A DNA stretch of 64,000 nucleotides. Origin: Saprospiraceae bacterium. GTDB lineage: Bacteria; Bacteroidota; Bacteroidia; Chitinophagales; Saprospiraceae. Position numbers and translations under genes: made by a program. Positions 28,026 to 37,176 of this stretch are shown piece by piece. Location: positions 343,579 to 407,578 of the forward strand of contig JADKAS010000003.1 in the NCBI GenBank assembly GCA_016715245.1. The letters are read 5' to 3'. Each line of letters starts with the position of its first letter. The stretch's first letter is position 1. Below the pieces are notes generated by a model. That model saw only the letters and a list, made by a program, of their open reading frames with translations, did not search any database and had not been told where the DNA came from.

Positions 28026-30071
28026 ATGAATCAAAAAATTGATAAAACCATTTTATGGAAGGCCTTTACCATGATGTGTAAGGCAAAAGCATTAACACAG
28101 ATTTACGAAGAGAACACTAAATGGGTTTCAAAATACGTGCATGCCACATCACGCGGTCATGAGGCAGTGCAAATTGCTTTAGGCCTGCAACTTACACCAA
28201 AAGATTATGTGGCGCCCTACTATCGGGATGATGCTTTATTGCTTAGTATCGGCATGAAACCTTATGAACTCATGTTACAGGTATTAGCTAAAAAGGATGA
28301 CCCTTTTTCAGGAGGAAGAACCTATTACTGTCACCCAAGTCTCAGGGACGAAGATAAACCAAAAATTCCTCATCAATCATCTGCAACGGGTATGCAGGCA
28401 ATTCCGACGACCGGAATTGCAATGGGGCTTCAGTATAAAGAAAACACCCACCTTCCACATGAAAAAGGGGCGATTGCGGTTTGTTCTATCGGAGATGCGG
28501 CTATGACAGAAGGGGAAATAGCGGAAGCGCTTCAGATGGCTGCTCTGAAACAATTTCCCATACTGTATTTTGTTCAGGACAATGAATGGGATATATCAGC
28601 CACTGCCAAAGAAACCAGGGCCATGAATGCCGCTGAATATGCAAAAGGATTTCCCGGAATTGAGGCAATATCCATAGATGGCAGTGATTTTTCTGAATGT
28701 TTTGTCACGCTTGAATACATAATTCAAACAATACGAAAAGAAAGAAGACCATTTTTATTACATGCAAAAGTTCCTCTCCTCAACCATCATACTTCCGGTG
28801 TCCGAAAAGAATGGTACAGGGACGATTTGGAGGAGGATATGAAGTCTGACCCTTTTCCTAAAATGGTAAAACTTTTGTTGGAAAATGGTTTTTCGAAAAC
28901 GGAAATGGAAGACGCAGAACGAAAGATTCTGGAAGAAATCCGAATTGATCTGGAAAATGCAAAAGATGCTGCGGATCCAAAGCCTGAAGATTTATTTACA
29001 TTTGATTTTGTACCTACACCTATTGTTGAGGAAAAAGGAATAAGAGAACCTAAGGGGGGCGCGGAAACCGTTATGGTGGACAGTGCTTTGGTTGCGGTCC
29101 AGGAATTGATGGAGGACCATCCTGAATGTCTGTTATACGGTCAGGATGTAGGCGCACGTCTGGGTGGTGTTTTTAGAGAAGCGGCTACCTTGGCTCATAA
29201 ATTTGGTGATTTCCGTGTTTTTAACACTCCGATTCAGGAAGCTTTTATTGTGGGCAGCACGGTGGGAATGTCGGCCGTCGGACTTAAGCCCATCGTTGAA
29301 GTGCAATTTGCAGACTACATCTGGCCCGGATTAAATCAATTATTTACGGAAGTGAGCCGCAGCTGTTATCTTTCCAACGGCAAATGGCCTGTGAGCATGG
29401 TGCTGAGAGTACCTATTGGTGCGTACGGTAGCGGAGGTCCGTTTCATAGTTCCAGTGTCGAATCGGTATTGACAAATATTCGCGGAATAAAAATTGTGTA
29501 CCCAAGCAATGGTGCCGATTTTAAGGGGCTATTGAAAGCAGCTTATTATGACCCTAACCCTGTAGTAATTCTGGAACATAAAGGTCTGTACTGGTCAAAA
29601 GTGAAAGGTACGGAAACAGCCAAACGAGTTTTACCTTCCAGAGATTACATTCTGCCTCTGGGCATTGCTGATATGACACAGGAAGCATCTGAAAAACAGA
29701 TCAATAAAGTATTGATTGTTACTTACGGTATGGGTGTTCACTGGGCTTTAAACGCAAGTAAAGACAATAAAGATCAGGTGGGTATACTCGATCTCAGAAC
29801 CTTATTCCCTTTGGATACCGATTTAATATTTAAAAAGGTCAGTGAATACAATAAGATTTTGGTACTAACAGAAGAACCCGTGCATAATACTTTTGCTCAA
29901 AGTCTGGCAGGACGGATTCAGGAAAACTGTTTTTTTGATCTTGATGCACCTGTTATGGTCATCGGGTCTGAAAATTTACCCGCCATACCTTTAAATGAAA
30001 TACTTGAAAAAACCATGCTGCCTTCCGTAAAAAAAATTAAAGACTCAATCCATGAATTGTTATTATTCTAA
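28026..30071 (+). CDS. 2-oxoacid dehydrogenase E1, fused alpha and beta subunits
   Basis: 681 residues. Residues about 1-330 are an E1-alpha domain with the thiamine diphosphate motif GDAAMTEGEIAEAL followed by FVQDNEWDIS. Residues about 350-681 are E1-beta (YGQDVGARLGGVFREA, TPIQEAFIVGSTVGMSAVG, VPIGAYGSGGPFHSSSVE). The order and single-chain fusion match the branched-chain (2-oxoisovalerate) type dehydrogenases of Bacteroidota, decarboxylating 2-oxoacids for branched fatty acid precursors. No E2 or E3 gene is adjacent. Driven by a strong-looking promoter directly upstream. Confidence 0.9.
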   Translation: MNQKIDKTILWKAFTMMCKAKALTQIYEENTKWVSKYVHATSRGHEAVQIALGLQLTPKDYVAPYYRDDALLLSIGMKPYELMLQVLAKKDDPFSGGRTYYCHPSLRDEDKPKIPHQSSATGMQAIPTTGIAMGLQYKENTHLPHEKGAIAVCSIGDAAMTEGEIAEALQMAALKQFPILYFVQDNEWDISATAKETRAMNAAEYAKGFPGIEAISIDGSDFSECFVTLEYIIQTIRKERRPFLLHAKVPLLNHHTSGVRKEWYRDDLEEDMKSDPFPKMVKLLLENGFSKTEMEDAERKILEEIRIDLENAKDAADPKPEDLFTFDFVPTPIVEEKGIREPKGGAETVMVDSALVAVQELMEDHPECLLYGQDVGARLGGVFREAATLAHKFGDFRVFNTPIQEAFIVGSTVGMSAVGLKPIVEVQFADYIWPGLNQLFTEVSRSCYLSNGKWPVSMVLRVPIGAYGSGGPFHSSSVESVLTNIRGIKIVYPSNGADFKGLLKAAYYDPNPVVILEHKGLYWSKVKGTETAKRVLPSRDYILPLGIADMTQEASEKQINKVLIVTYGMGVHWALNASKDNKDQVGILDLRTLFPLDTDLIFKKVSEYNKILVLTEEPVHNTFAQSLAGRIQENCFFDLDAPVMVIGSENLPAIPLNEILEKTMLPSVKKIKDSIHELLLF

Positions 30072-30107
30072 AATAAATGTCAAAACCAAAATAAATTAAT
30101 ACAAAAA

Positions 30108-30131
30108 GAGGCCGTCTTTCAAGACAGCCTC
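30108..30131 (-). terminator. rho-independent terminator
   Basis: GAGGCCGTCT and AGACAGCCTC form a near-perfect stem with a TTCA loop. On the minus strand the stem is followed by TTTTTG, so it can end transcription of the gene at 30224-31300. It may also serve the plus-strand E1 gene ending at 30071. Confidence 0.6.
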
Positions 30132-30223
30132 TTCGGTGTTTGGGCAGCATTTTACACAGAAATAATAGTTTTATTTCCCAACATAATAGTCTGCAAAAAC
30201 GTAGTAGTCTCCAAGTCAGAGGA

Positions 30224-31300
30224 TTAATTTCTTTTTATGTTAAATCCAAATGAAATCCCAAATCTGAAATCATCTTTTGAGGGTATAAAGTAGGCATTGA
30301 TCGGGATATTGAGTTTTCCTGATCGGATGGAATACCCACCGGCTAGCACGACATAACTGGTAAATCTTGGTTTTCCACGACTATCCAGACGGGTAGTAAC
30401 ATCCTGATTCCCCACGTTTCCCTCTGCAATAACCCATTTGTTTTGATCGACAGAAAAAATCATTTCAGCTTTTTTAACAATATTGAAAGATGGTCCTATG
30501 GCAAATTCAATACCATTTACATTGCTTCGGATGCCATTAAGGATCGCAACACTCGGGATAAATAATCCCTGATCAAAACCGGAAATGAGAGGGATAAATT
30601 CAACCAATGCCTGCCATTTTCCTTCATTGAGGTATTGAGCTTCAAATTGATACCCGATCTGAAACATAGCTGGTAGGGCGTCATAACCACCATTTGATTT
30701 TGCAGCTTTTAAAATGTTTGCCGTTTCTCCGGTAAAAAAAGTATATCCCATTCTCGGACCAGATAAATTTAATCTCTGGTACTGGGGATTGTTGATAGCA
30801 CTTTCATAACTTTCTTTGTTGGACAAACTATTGACAATAGCTTCATCATTGGGAACATTAAATAATTCATTGACAAGAATGGTCACCATCGTATTGATTT
30901 TCTGAGGAATGTACAAAAACTCCATTACGATTTCCTTTTCAATTTTTTCATTTTTTACGCTGAGCATTCTGATTTTGAGGAACATAGCATCACCCAGTTT
31001 GTCAGCACTTCCTGTAAAAACAAAATCCACATTCAACAATTTTCCGGCACTAAACAGACAACTTTGACTGAAACATTTGGTTGGATCCATTTCATTTGCG
31101 GAAAGCACCTCGTCTATTTCATAACGGTCTACAGGTTGGAATTTGCCGTGTTTACTTACTTCCATTCTCAACAATTCCAAAATTTCATGGGATTGAAGTT
31201 CCTGTTGGTTGGCATCAAAACTAATGATAGCTACTGTAGGAGTTTGAGCCCAAAATACAGAAGGAATTAAAAATAATAAAATACTTAATAAGTTTTTCAT
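30224..31300 (-). CDS. exported protein with CsgG/TolB-N-like domain and beta-rich C-terminus
   Basis: 358 residues. Signal peptide 1-18 (ending FWAQ). Residues about 20-150 resemble the CsgG/FlgO/TolB-N type alpha-beta domain: TVAIISFDANQQELQSHE, LLRMEVSKHG, then SQSCLFSAGKLLNVDFVFTGS, with two cysteines (MDPTKCFSQSC). The remainder is rich in alternating beta strands and ends FRFGISFGFNIKRN, as in outer-membrane barrels. A role at the outer membrane is likely. I cannot name the system. Confidence 0.65.
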   Translation of the reverse strand: MKNLLSILLFLIPSVFWAQTPTVAIISFDANQQELQSHEILELLRMEVSKHGKFQPVDRYEIDEVLSANEMDPTKCFSQSCLFSAGKLLNVDFVFTGSADKLGDAMFLKIRMLSVKNEKIEKEIVMEFLYIPQKINTMVTILVNELFNVPNDEAIVNSLSNKESYESAINNPQYQRLNLSGPRMGYTFFTGETANILKAAKSNGGYDALPAMFQIGYQFEAQYLNEGKWQALVEFIPLISGFDQGLFIPSVAILNGIRSNVNGIEFAIGPSFNIVKKAEMIFSVDQNKWVIAEGNVGNQDVTTRLDSRGKPRFTSYVVLAGGYSIRSGKLNIPINAYFIPSKDDFRFGISFGFNIKRN

Positions 31301-31333
31301 AATAATACATTTTAAAATTGTTATTTAATACTG

Positions 31334-31341
31334 CAAAGTTA
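31334..31341 (-). promoter_or_regulatory. -7 element (TAACTTTG) for the CsgG-like gene
   Basis: Minus-strand TAACTTTG, an exact TAnnTTTG match 33 bp before the ATG at 31300. Confidence 0.4.
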
Positions 31342-31371
31342 TGTGGGTAACAAAAAAATAAAAAATCGAAT

Positions 31372-31497
31372 TTTGCATAATATTTTTTACATACTTAATT
31401 TTTATATTATTTGCATATTTTTATAGCTTTCATTTATATTTTTGCATATTTTAATTATTTTAAATTATAAATTTGCATTTTTTAATTATTTTTGCCA
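31372..31497. repeat. phased TTTGCAT repeats upstream of an HTH gene
   Basis: TTTGCAT recurs at 31372, 31410, 31441 and 31472, followed by TTTGCCA at 31491, each embedded in A/T runs. The spacings 38, 31 and 31 bp put the copies roughly on the same helical face. The cluster fills the gap between the CsgG-like gene and the divergent HTH gene. Candidate operator array or intrinsically bent promoter DNA. Confidence 0.4.
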
Positions 31498-31529
31498 ATA
31501 TTTTTATTTTTTAGTAATATTTAATAATT

Positions 31530-32521
31530 ATGTCTGAAATACAACAGGCTTTTATAAAAGCCATTAAAGAAAAGTGTACAGAACCAAGTCTCGCTGTGGT
31601 GTTATCAGAATTACTGCATGTAAATGTCGATTCAGCTTATCGCAGGATGCGCGGAACAACGGCCCTGACCACAGACGAAATTGCGATTCTGTGCAAATAC
31701 TTTAATATATCTTTTGATTCCATCATGTCCTATCGCAATAAGCTGGTTCCCTTTCAGTTTAATGCCATGTTTAAAGACAAATTTCACATCATTGAATATT
31801 TACAAAGTATTGCACAGGCTTTAAAATCAATGTCACAATCTAAACAGGGATTTATTTCTATGACCGCAATGGATTTGCCCTATTTCAGACAATTCGGCTT
31901 CAAAAGTCTGAGTCGTTTTAAGTTATTTTTCTGGCAAAGGTCAGTACTAAACCTTGAATCGCACAGACTGAAAAATTTAAAGCAGAAGAAATTATTGAAG
32001 ATTATGAAGACATTACCGATCAGATCAATTTTTATTATCACGGTGTTAAATCCTTCGAAATCTGGGCTCCCGAATCCATAGACAGCACTATTAAACAAAT
32101 ACAATACTATGTCGAATCAGGATTGTTTACATCTAAAGAGGATTTTGAAAAAATATGTGATGACCTTGACAATCTTATGAATAAACTTGAAAAAGAAGCT
32201 GAATCCGGGAGAAAATCGGTCAATAACGAACTTGGAATGCTTTCCTCCGGATTTGAAATGTACCAGAGTGATATCTTCATTTCGAATAACTGTATACAGG
32301 CTAATACCAATAATGAAACCTATACGTACATAACCTTCAACTCCTTTAACCATTTGATGACGTATTCTCCTGAATTTTCTGAAGAATGTCAAAAATGGAT
32401 TGAACAAATGAGGTCCAAATCCATTCTGCTGTCAGAAGTGTCAGAAAAACTCAGGTTTCAGTTTTTTCTGAGCCAGCGCAATAAAATTGCCCACCTGAGA
32501 AATCTATTTTACACCTTATAA
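31530..32521 (+). CDS. HTH-type transcriptional regulator (frameshifted)
   Basis: The N-terminal 70 residues look like a Cro/C1-type or BetR-like helix-turn-helix (VVLSELLHVNVDSAYRRMRG, TTDEIAILCKYFNISFDSI). A long helical C-terminal domain follows. The first frame ends at 32081, but similarity continues in another frame from about 31955 (KFKAEEIIEDYEDITDQINF) to 32521. Adding one A near the AA of CTTGAATCG (about 31954) gives a single 330-residue protein reading LNLEIAQTEKFKAEE. Probably a sequencing deletion. Preceded by phased TTTGCAT repeats that may be its own operators. Confidence 0.7.
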
Positions 32522-32602
32522 TTTCTTCGTTCTTGCTATAATTTCATTTTTTTGAAACTACAGTATTGAATTGATTTACTTTTGTACTCTGAACAAATAG
32601 GG

Positions 32603-32632
32603 TTTGATTTACATTTATATGTCTTACCTTTG
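32603..32632 (+). promoter_or_regulatory. promoter for xth (TTTG-N18-TACCTTTG)
   Basis: TTTG at 32603-32606 and TACCTTTG at 32625-32632 match the -33 and -7 boxes with 18 bp between. The ATG follows 37 bp downstream. Confidence 0.55.
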
Positions 32633-32669
32633 ATATTAAAAGTATTTATTATTCAATATAATTTAGAAG

Positions 32670-33421
32670 ATGAAACTTATATCCTGGAATGTTAACGGTA
32701 TCAGGGCTGTCGTAGGGAAAAGTTTTTTACAGCAGTTTGATGCCATAAACGCTGACATATTCTGCATTCAGGAAACTAAAGCTCAGGAAGATCAGGTAAA
32801 AGAAGCTCTATCTGCTCTTTCATCCTACCATATTCATTGCAATCACGCGGATAAAAAAGGATACTCCGGAGTCTGTACCATATCAAAGGAAAAACCTCTG
32901 TCGGTCATAGCAGGAATTCAAATGGCAGACCATGACTATGAAGGAAGGGTTCTGACTACCGAGTTTTCAGAATTTTATCTCGTAACGTATATGTCCCCAA
33001 CAGCGGGGACGGCCTGAAAAGACTTGATTACCGTCATCAGTGGGATCTTGATTTCGGCAATTATCTTGCAGCGTTGAGAACCAAAAAGTCGGTCATTGTC
33101 ACTGGAGATTTTAATGTGGCTCATCAACCGATTGACCTTGCCAGACCAAAAGAAAATTACAATAAAACGTCCGGATATACGCAGGTTGAAATCGACGGAA
33201 TGTCTTATCTGCTCAACAAGGGATTTACAGATTCTTTCAGGTCCCAGCACCCAAACAAAGTCCAGTATTCATTCTGGAGTGCACGGTTCGGAGCAAGGGC
33301 CAAAAATCTCGGATGGCGTCTTGATTATTTTCTGGTAGACCAAAATCTTCCTTTTAAAAATACCTTTATTCTGGATCAGGAAACAGGATCTGATCATTGC
33401 CCGATCGGACTTGAATTGTAA
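32670..33421 (+). CDS. xth: exodeoxyribonuclease III (frameshifted)
   Basis: The ExoIII/APE1-type AP endonuclease is split across two frames. The first part has MKLISWNVNGIRAVV and the catalytic Glu in FCIQETKAQ. The second has VIVTGDFNVAHQPIDLARP, DSFRSQHP and GSDHCPIGLEL. Adding one base after 32986 (GTAAC/GTATATG) restores LVTVYVPNSGDGLKRLDYR and a 250-residue enzyme, the normal length. A one-base deletion error is therefore likely. Enzyme acts in base excision repair. Confidence 0.9.
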
Positions 33422-33451
33422 TAAAAGCCAGTAGTTTATCAAATCTTTTTT

Positions 33452-34474
33452 ATGCACTTCAATGATGTCTTCAGGTTTTTATCCAAACTTACATTGAGAA
33501 GACTCTGGAATATGAGTGCATTATTTACATCATATTACATCACCAAGTGGACAAAAAAACCGGTTCAATGGGGGCTTCCCATGACGATATCCATTGAACC
33601 CACCACGGCTTGCAATCTGCGGTGCCCGGAATGCCCTTCCGGACTCCGGTCTTTTACCAGGCCCACCGGCAATCTCAAATCAGATTTTTTCAGAAAAACC
33701 ATTGATGACATTCATAAAGATCTGATGTATCTGATTTTTTATTTTCAGGGCGAACCCTATATCAATCCTGAGTTTCTCGACATGGTGAATTACGCTCATC
33801 AAAAGGGAATTTACACGATTACTTCGACCAACGGGCATTTTCTGCACGAAGAAAATGCAAAAAAAACGGTTTTGTCAGGACTAGACAGGCTGATTATTTC
33901 TCTGGATGGCACGACGCAGGAAACGTATGAAAATTACAGAATAGGAGGTAATATAGAAAGTGTGATTCAGGGAGCCAAAAACATGGTACACTGGAAAAAA
34001 GAACTGAAAAGTAAGACACCTCATATTATTTTTCAGTTTCTCGTTGTCAAGCCCAACGAACACCAGATTGCGGATGTGTACAAACTTGCCAAAGAAATCG
34101 GTGTGGACGAAGTCAAGCTGAAAACGGCTCAGGTTTACAATTTTGAAAACGGCAATGACCTGATTCCGACCATTGATAAATATTCGCGATACAGGAAAAC
34201 TAAAGAGGGTAAATACAGAGTAAAAAACGAACTGATGAATCACTGCTGGAAACTATGGCATGCCTGTGTCATCACGTGGGATGGTATGGTTGTGCCCTGT
34301 TGTTTTGACAAAGATGCCACACACAGGTTGGGAAATCTCAAGGAAAGTGAAAGTTTTAAAAAAATATGGCAGGGACCGGAATATCAGCAATTCAGATCCA
34401 CATTATTGAAAGGACGTGATAAAATTGATATCTGCACCAACTGCACGGAAGGCTGTAAAGTTTGGGCTTCATAG
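33452..34474 (+). CDS. radical SAM/SPASM domain protein
   Basis: 340 residues. Radical SAM motif CNLRCPEC in TTACNLRCPECPSG near residue 55, glycine motif FQGEPYINP around residue 98, and a SPASM-type C-terminal Cys-rich region (WDGMVVPCCFDKD, then CTNCTEGCKVW). Such proteins use extra iron-sulfur clusters to modify peptides or other substrates. No precursor peptide gene is seen next to it, so maturation of a distant substrate, or a role outside peptide modification, is open. Converges with the RluA gene, overlapping by 6 bp. Confidence 0.85.
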   Translation: MHFNDVFRFLSKLTLRRLWNMSALFTSYYITKWTKKPVQWGLPMTISIEPTTACNLRCPECPSGLRSFTRPTGNLKSDFFRKTIDDIHKDLMYLIFYFQGEPYINPEFLDMVNYAHQKGIYTITSTNGHFLHEENAKKTVLSGLDRLIISLDGTTQETYENYRIGGNIESVIQGAKNMVHWKKELKSKTPHIIFQFLVVKPNEHQIADVYKLAKEIGVDEVKLKTAQVYNFENGNDLIPTIDKYSRYRKTKEGKYRVKNELMNHCWKLWHACVITWDGMVVPCCFDKDATHRLGNLKESESFKKIWQGPEYQQFRSTLLKGRDKIDICTNCTEGCKVWAS

Positions 34475-35191
34475 GTTGGTTTCGTCCACCATTGACCATA
34501 AAACATCATTGTCCGGCAGAGGAGACTTATAACTGAAATGTTTTCCACTCAAAGGGTCAGCAAATTCTAGTTTGTAGGACAATAAACAAATGCTTCTGTC
34601 GAGATTTGGTCTTCTGGATCCGTATTTTAAGTCGCCTTTTATAGGCATATCCATGGTGGCAAGTTGTGCCCGTATCTGGTGGTATCGACCGGTAATCAAT
34701 TCAATTTTGAGAAGAGAATAATTGTCAAATTGTTGGACTTTTTCGTAATACAACTCGGCTTCTTTGTAATCTTCCATTGGTTCATCTGAAGACATGGACC
34801 TGTTGTGTAGTTTTTTCAGGAAGTGTTTTAAGTATACCCTTCCTTCCGCCGGCGCTCCGCTGACAATGGCCAAATAGGTTTTTTTAATATCCCTTTCTTT
34901 TATTTTATGGGTAAATGCTTCTGTAAAAGTTTTGTTTTTACCAAAGATGACCAGACCAGAAACCGGCTGATCGATTCTGTTGAGAACATAAATCGGCTGT
35001 TTATATTTTTCGGTCAGAATTTTTTCAAGGTCTATCTGCGTTTGTGACGTTGCCTGCACGGCGATACCATAACTCTTCCAGACAAGAATAAAATCATCAT
35101 TTTCATCCAGAACTGTATAAAGTTCCTTTTTTTTACCCAGATTGAGGAGTTTATTGAGGTCGGGATTATTTTTCATCAGTGATATCTTCAT
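34469..35191 (-). CDS. RluA family pseudouridine synthase
   Basis: 240 residues. Catalytic motif RIDQPVSGLVIFGKN near residue 92 (Asp is the nucleophile), YKEAELYYEKV, and GRYHQIRAQLATMDMPIKGDLKYG, all diagnostic of the RluA/RluC/RluD family that isomerises uridine in rRNA or tRNA. No S4 domain is present. The first ATG (35191) and a second at 35176 both lie inside the end of the small upstream gene, implying translational coupling. Confidence 0.9.
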   Translation of the reverse strand: MKISLMKNNPDLNKLLNLGKKKELYTVLDENDDFILVWKSYGIAVQATSQTQIDLEKILTEKYKQPIYVLNRIDQPVSGLVIFGKNKTFTEAFTHKIKERDIKKTYLAIVSGAPAEGRVYLKHFLKKLHNRSMSSDEPMEDYKEAELYYEKVQQFDNYSLLKIELITGRYHQIRAQLATMDMPIKGDLKYGSRRPNLDRSICLLSYKLEFADPLSGKHFSYKSPLPDNDVLWSMVDETNL

Positions 35192-35336
35192 ATTCTACAT
35201 AATCCCCATCCTGTCCTGTTTGTTTACCTGACTTGGGTGCAGGATTGCGTTGAGATGGCTGATTCAGGTTGAGGCCTGAAGGAAAAAATCCCTTAAAAAG
35301 AATATACACAATAAATGCGGCTAAAATATATTTCAA
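35166..35336 (-). CDS. DUF4834-like small membrane protein (TTG start)
   Basis: A 56-codon gene with no ATG. From TTG at 35336 it reads MLKYILAAFIVYILFKGFFP, one membrane helix, then a polar tail rich in N, Q, P and K, and finally GDYVEYEDITDEK. The motif pattern (short helix, proline-rich linker, DYVDYEEI-like end) is that of the small DUF4834 family of Bacteroidota. It overlaps the rluA-like start by up to 26 bp. Function unknown. Confidence 0.7.
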   Translation of the reverse strand: MKYILAAFIVYILFKGFFPSGLNLNQPSQRNPAPKSGKQTGQDGDYVEYEDITDEK

Positions 35337-35407
35337 AATGTCTTACATTATTTAATTTATCAAACGAAAAAATAGCGGGTTTTGTTCATGGTTGGTGCGA
35401 AATGACT

Positions 35408-36807
35408 CTACCGACGGGTTTTTAATTCATCTACTTTTTCGAGCAACCAGGTTTTGGTCACAACTGTATTATTCTCTTCAATTTCTTTCCTCATCTTAGC
35501 TATTTTTGCCTTTTCATCCGGCAATATGTACAGCAGTTTTTTTGTATATTTAATAAGGTTGAAGTATGCTTTTTTTCGCTCTTTAGACAATGATTTTTCG
35601 CGTGTAATAAACATTTTATATGCGTTGAGAAGCGATTCTAAGGCGTCAAATTCCTTTAATTCATAATAAGCCGTAATCTGCATGGTTTTAGCACCTAACT
35701 GATACCAAACGTCTTCATAATTAATGAGCTGAAGATATTCTAATACTTTGTCATAATTTTCCCTGTTTATTTCCAGTCTTGCCAGGCTGAAATACACGGC
35801 ATTGTCCCTGTATTTCGGATGAACGTATATTTTATAGTTTTCTATAAAATTTTCAACCCAGGCATACTGTTTGACTCTTAATGCAGCAATAATTATATTC
35901 CTGAATACTGGCACTGAAATTTCATTATTCTCCAGCAAGACATTTTTTTCAACAGACTCCTTAAATAAATCAAATGTCTCATCGTAAAACTCTACAATCG
36001 TTTGGTTGACTTTATTTATACAATAACTTATTGCTGTTGAATAAATTTCTTTTGAACCTCAATTTTAAATTTATCCACATGTTCAATCATGAGTTTTCTT
36101 AAAGTATAATAATGGATATCCTCATTTTCATCCAATAAAGTGTTGGTGATATTCATAAAGATATTAATTGAAGGGTGGTTCATATACTTCCTATCCAAAA
36201 GCATTTCAAAAATGTAATCCATAAAATGGAGATGAACATCGGTTTTGTACATTTTTTTTAAACTCAGTATTGAAATATAGGAATTCAGTTTTTCGAGTAC
36301 ATAATAGGTGTTCAAGTGCCTAACTGCATCCTTATTCCCTTTTAAATTTCGGAAAATATTGGTATTAAAATAGGTATGTACCATATCTTCAACAGAATAG
36401 GTATCATTTTTTTGGATGTATGCGGAGGTTTCGTTGTGCACTTTTTTTTGCAGTGATTTATTAGGCACCTTTTGGATGACATCACCCTTTATTTTTTGTT
36501 GGTATAAAGGTATTTTTTCATATTCTTGTTGGGAGATAAACCGGTCAAATAAACTACCTGTTATATAAAACAACCGATTGAATTTTTTTGCGTCAAAAGG
36601 TAGACCTGGAAAAAGTAATTGCCAGACATATTCATCGCCCATTTCCATCTGTTTTTTCTCCTGGGTAAGGGTTATATATATAATATCAAACAAATTTATA
36701 ATTTCCTGATTTACATTAAAATACGGAGAATAAATAAAAGTTCTAAACTGAAGTAATTCTTCCGTTTCGAGATGTTCCAATACTTTAATAATTTTTCTTT
36801 CCATCAT
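35408..36807 (-). CDS. large helical protein of unknown function (frameshifted)
   Basis: Two minus-strand frames (36807-36028 and 35938-35408) are halves of one helical protein of about 466 residues. The second frame is open upstream and encodes EIYSTAISYCINKVNQ, a motif I associate with a Saprospiraceae-type conserved hypothetical family. Adding one A to the AAAA tract (T run at 36050-36053 on the plus strand) joins them as EVQKEIYSTAISYCINKVN. No catalytic motifs; TPR-like helical hairpins in the C-terminal half. Function unknown. Confidence 0.65.
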
Positions 36808-37176
36808 ATCCTTCGTTCAAAAAAAATCTATGTTGAGGTCATCTGTCGTTGTTTGGTTTGCTTTTAAACAGATTTTTTCTGTTGTTTAAAAACCAAATTT
36901 ATGCATGTGTTTTTTTGCCTAATATTCTATTTTGTCATTAAACACAAAAATAGGTAAATTGTCTCCCCAAATACATCTAAAATCGGATTTTATGCCAGTA
37001 TATATATTAATATAATTTATCATATTAATTCAAATTTTTTTATTTTCACAAGGCATTCATAATGAAAAAGATACATAATGGTAAAATTAATATTATTTTT
37101 TAACAAATACCTTTGGATATTCAGAATAATTTCTTTTATTTTGCATTTCGTATACGGATTCTCAATTTATTACCAT

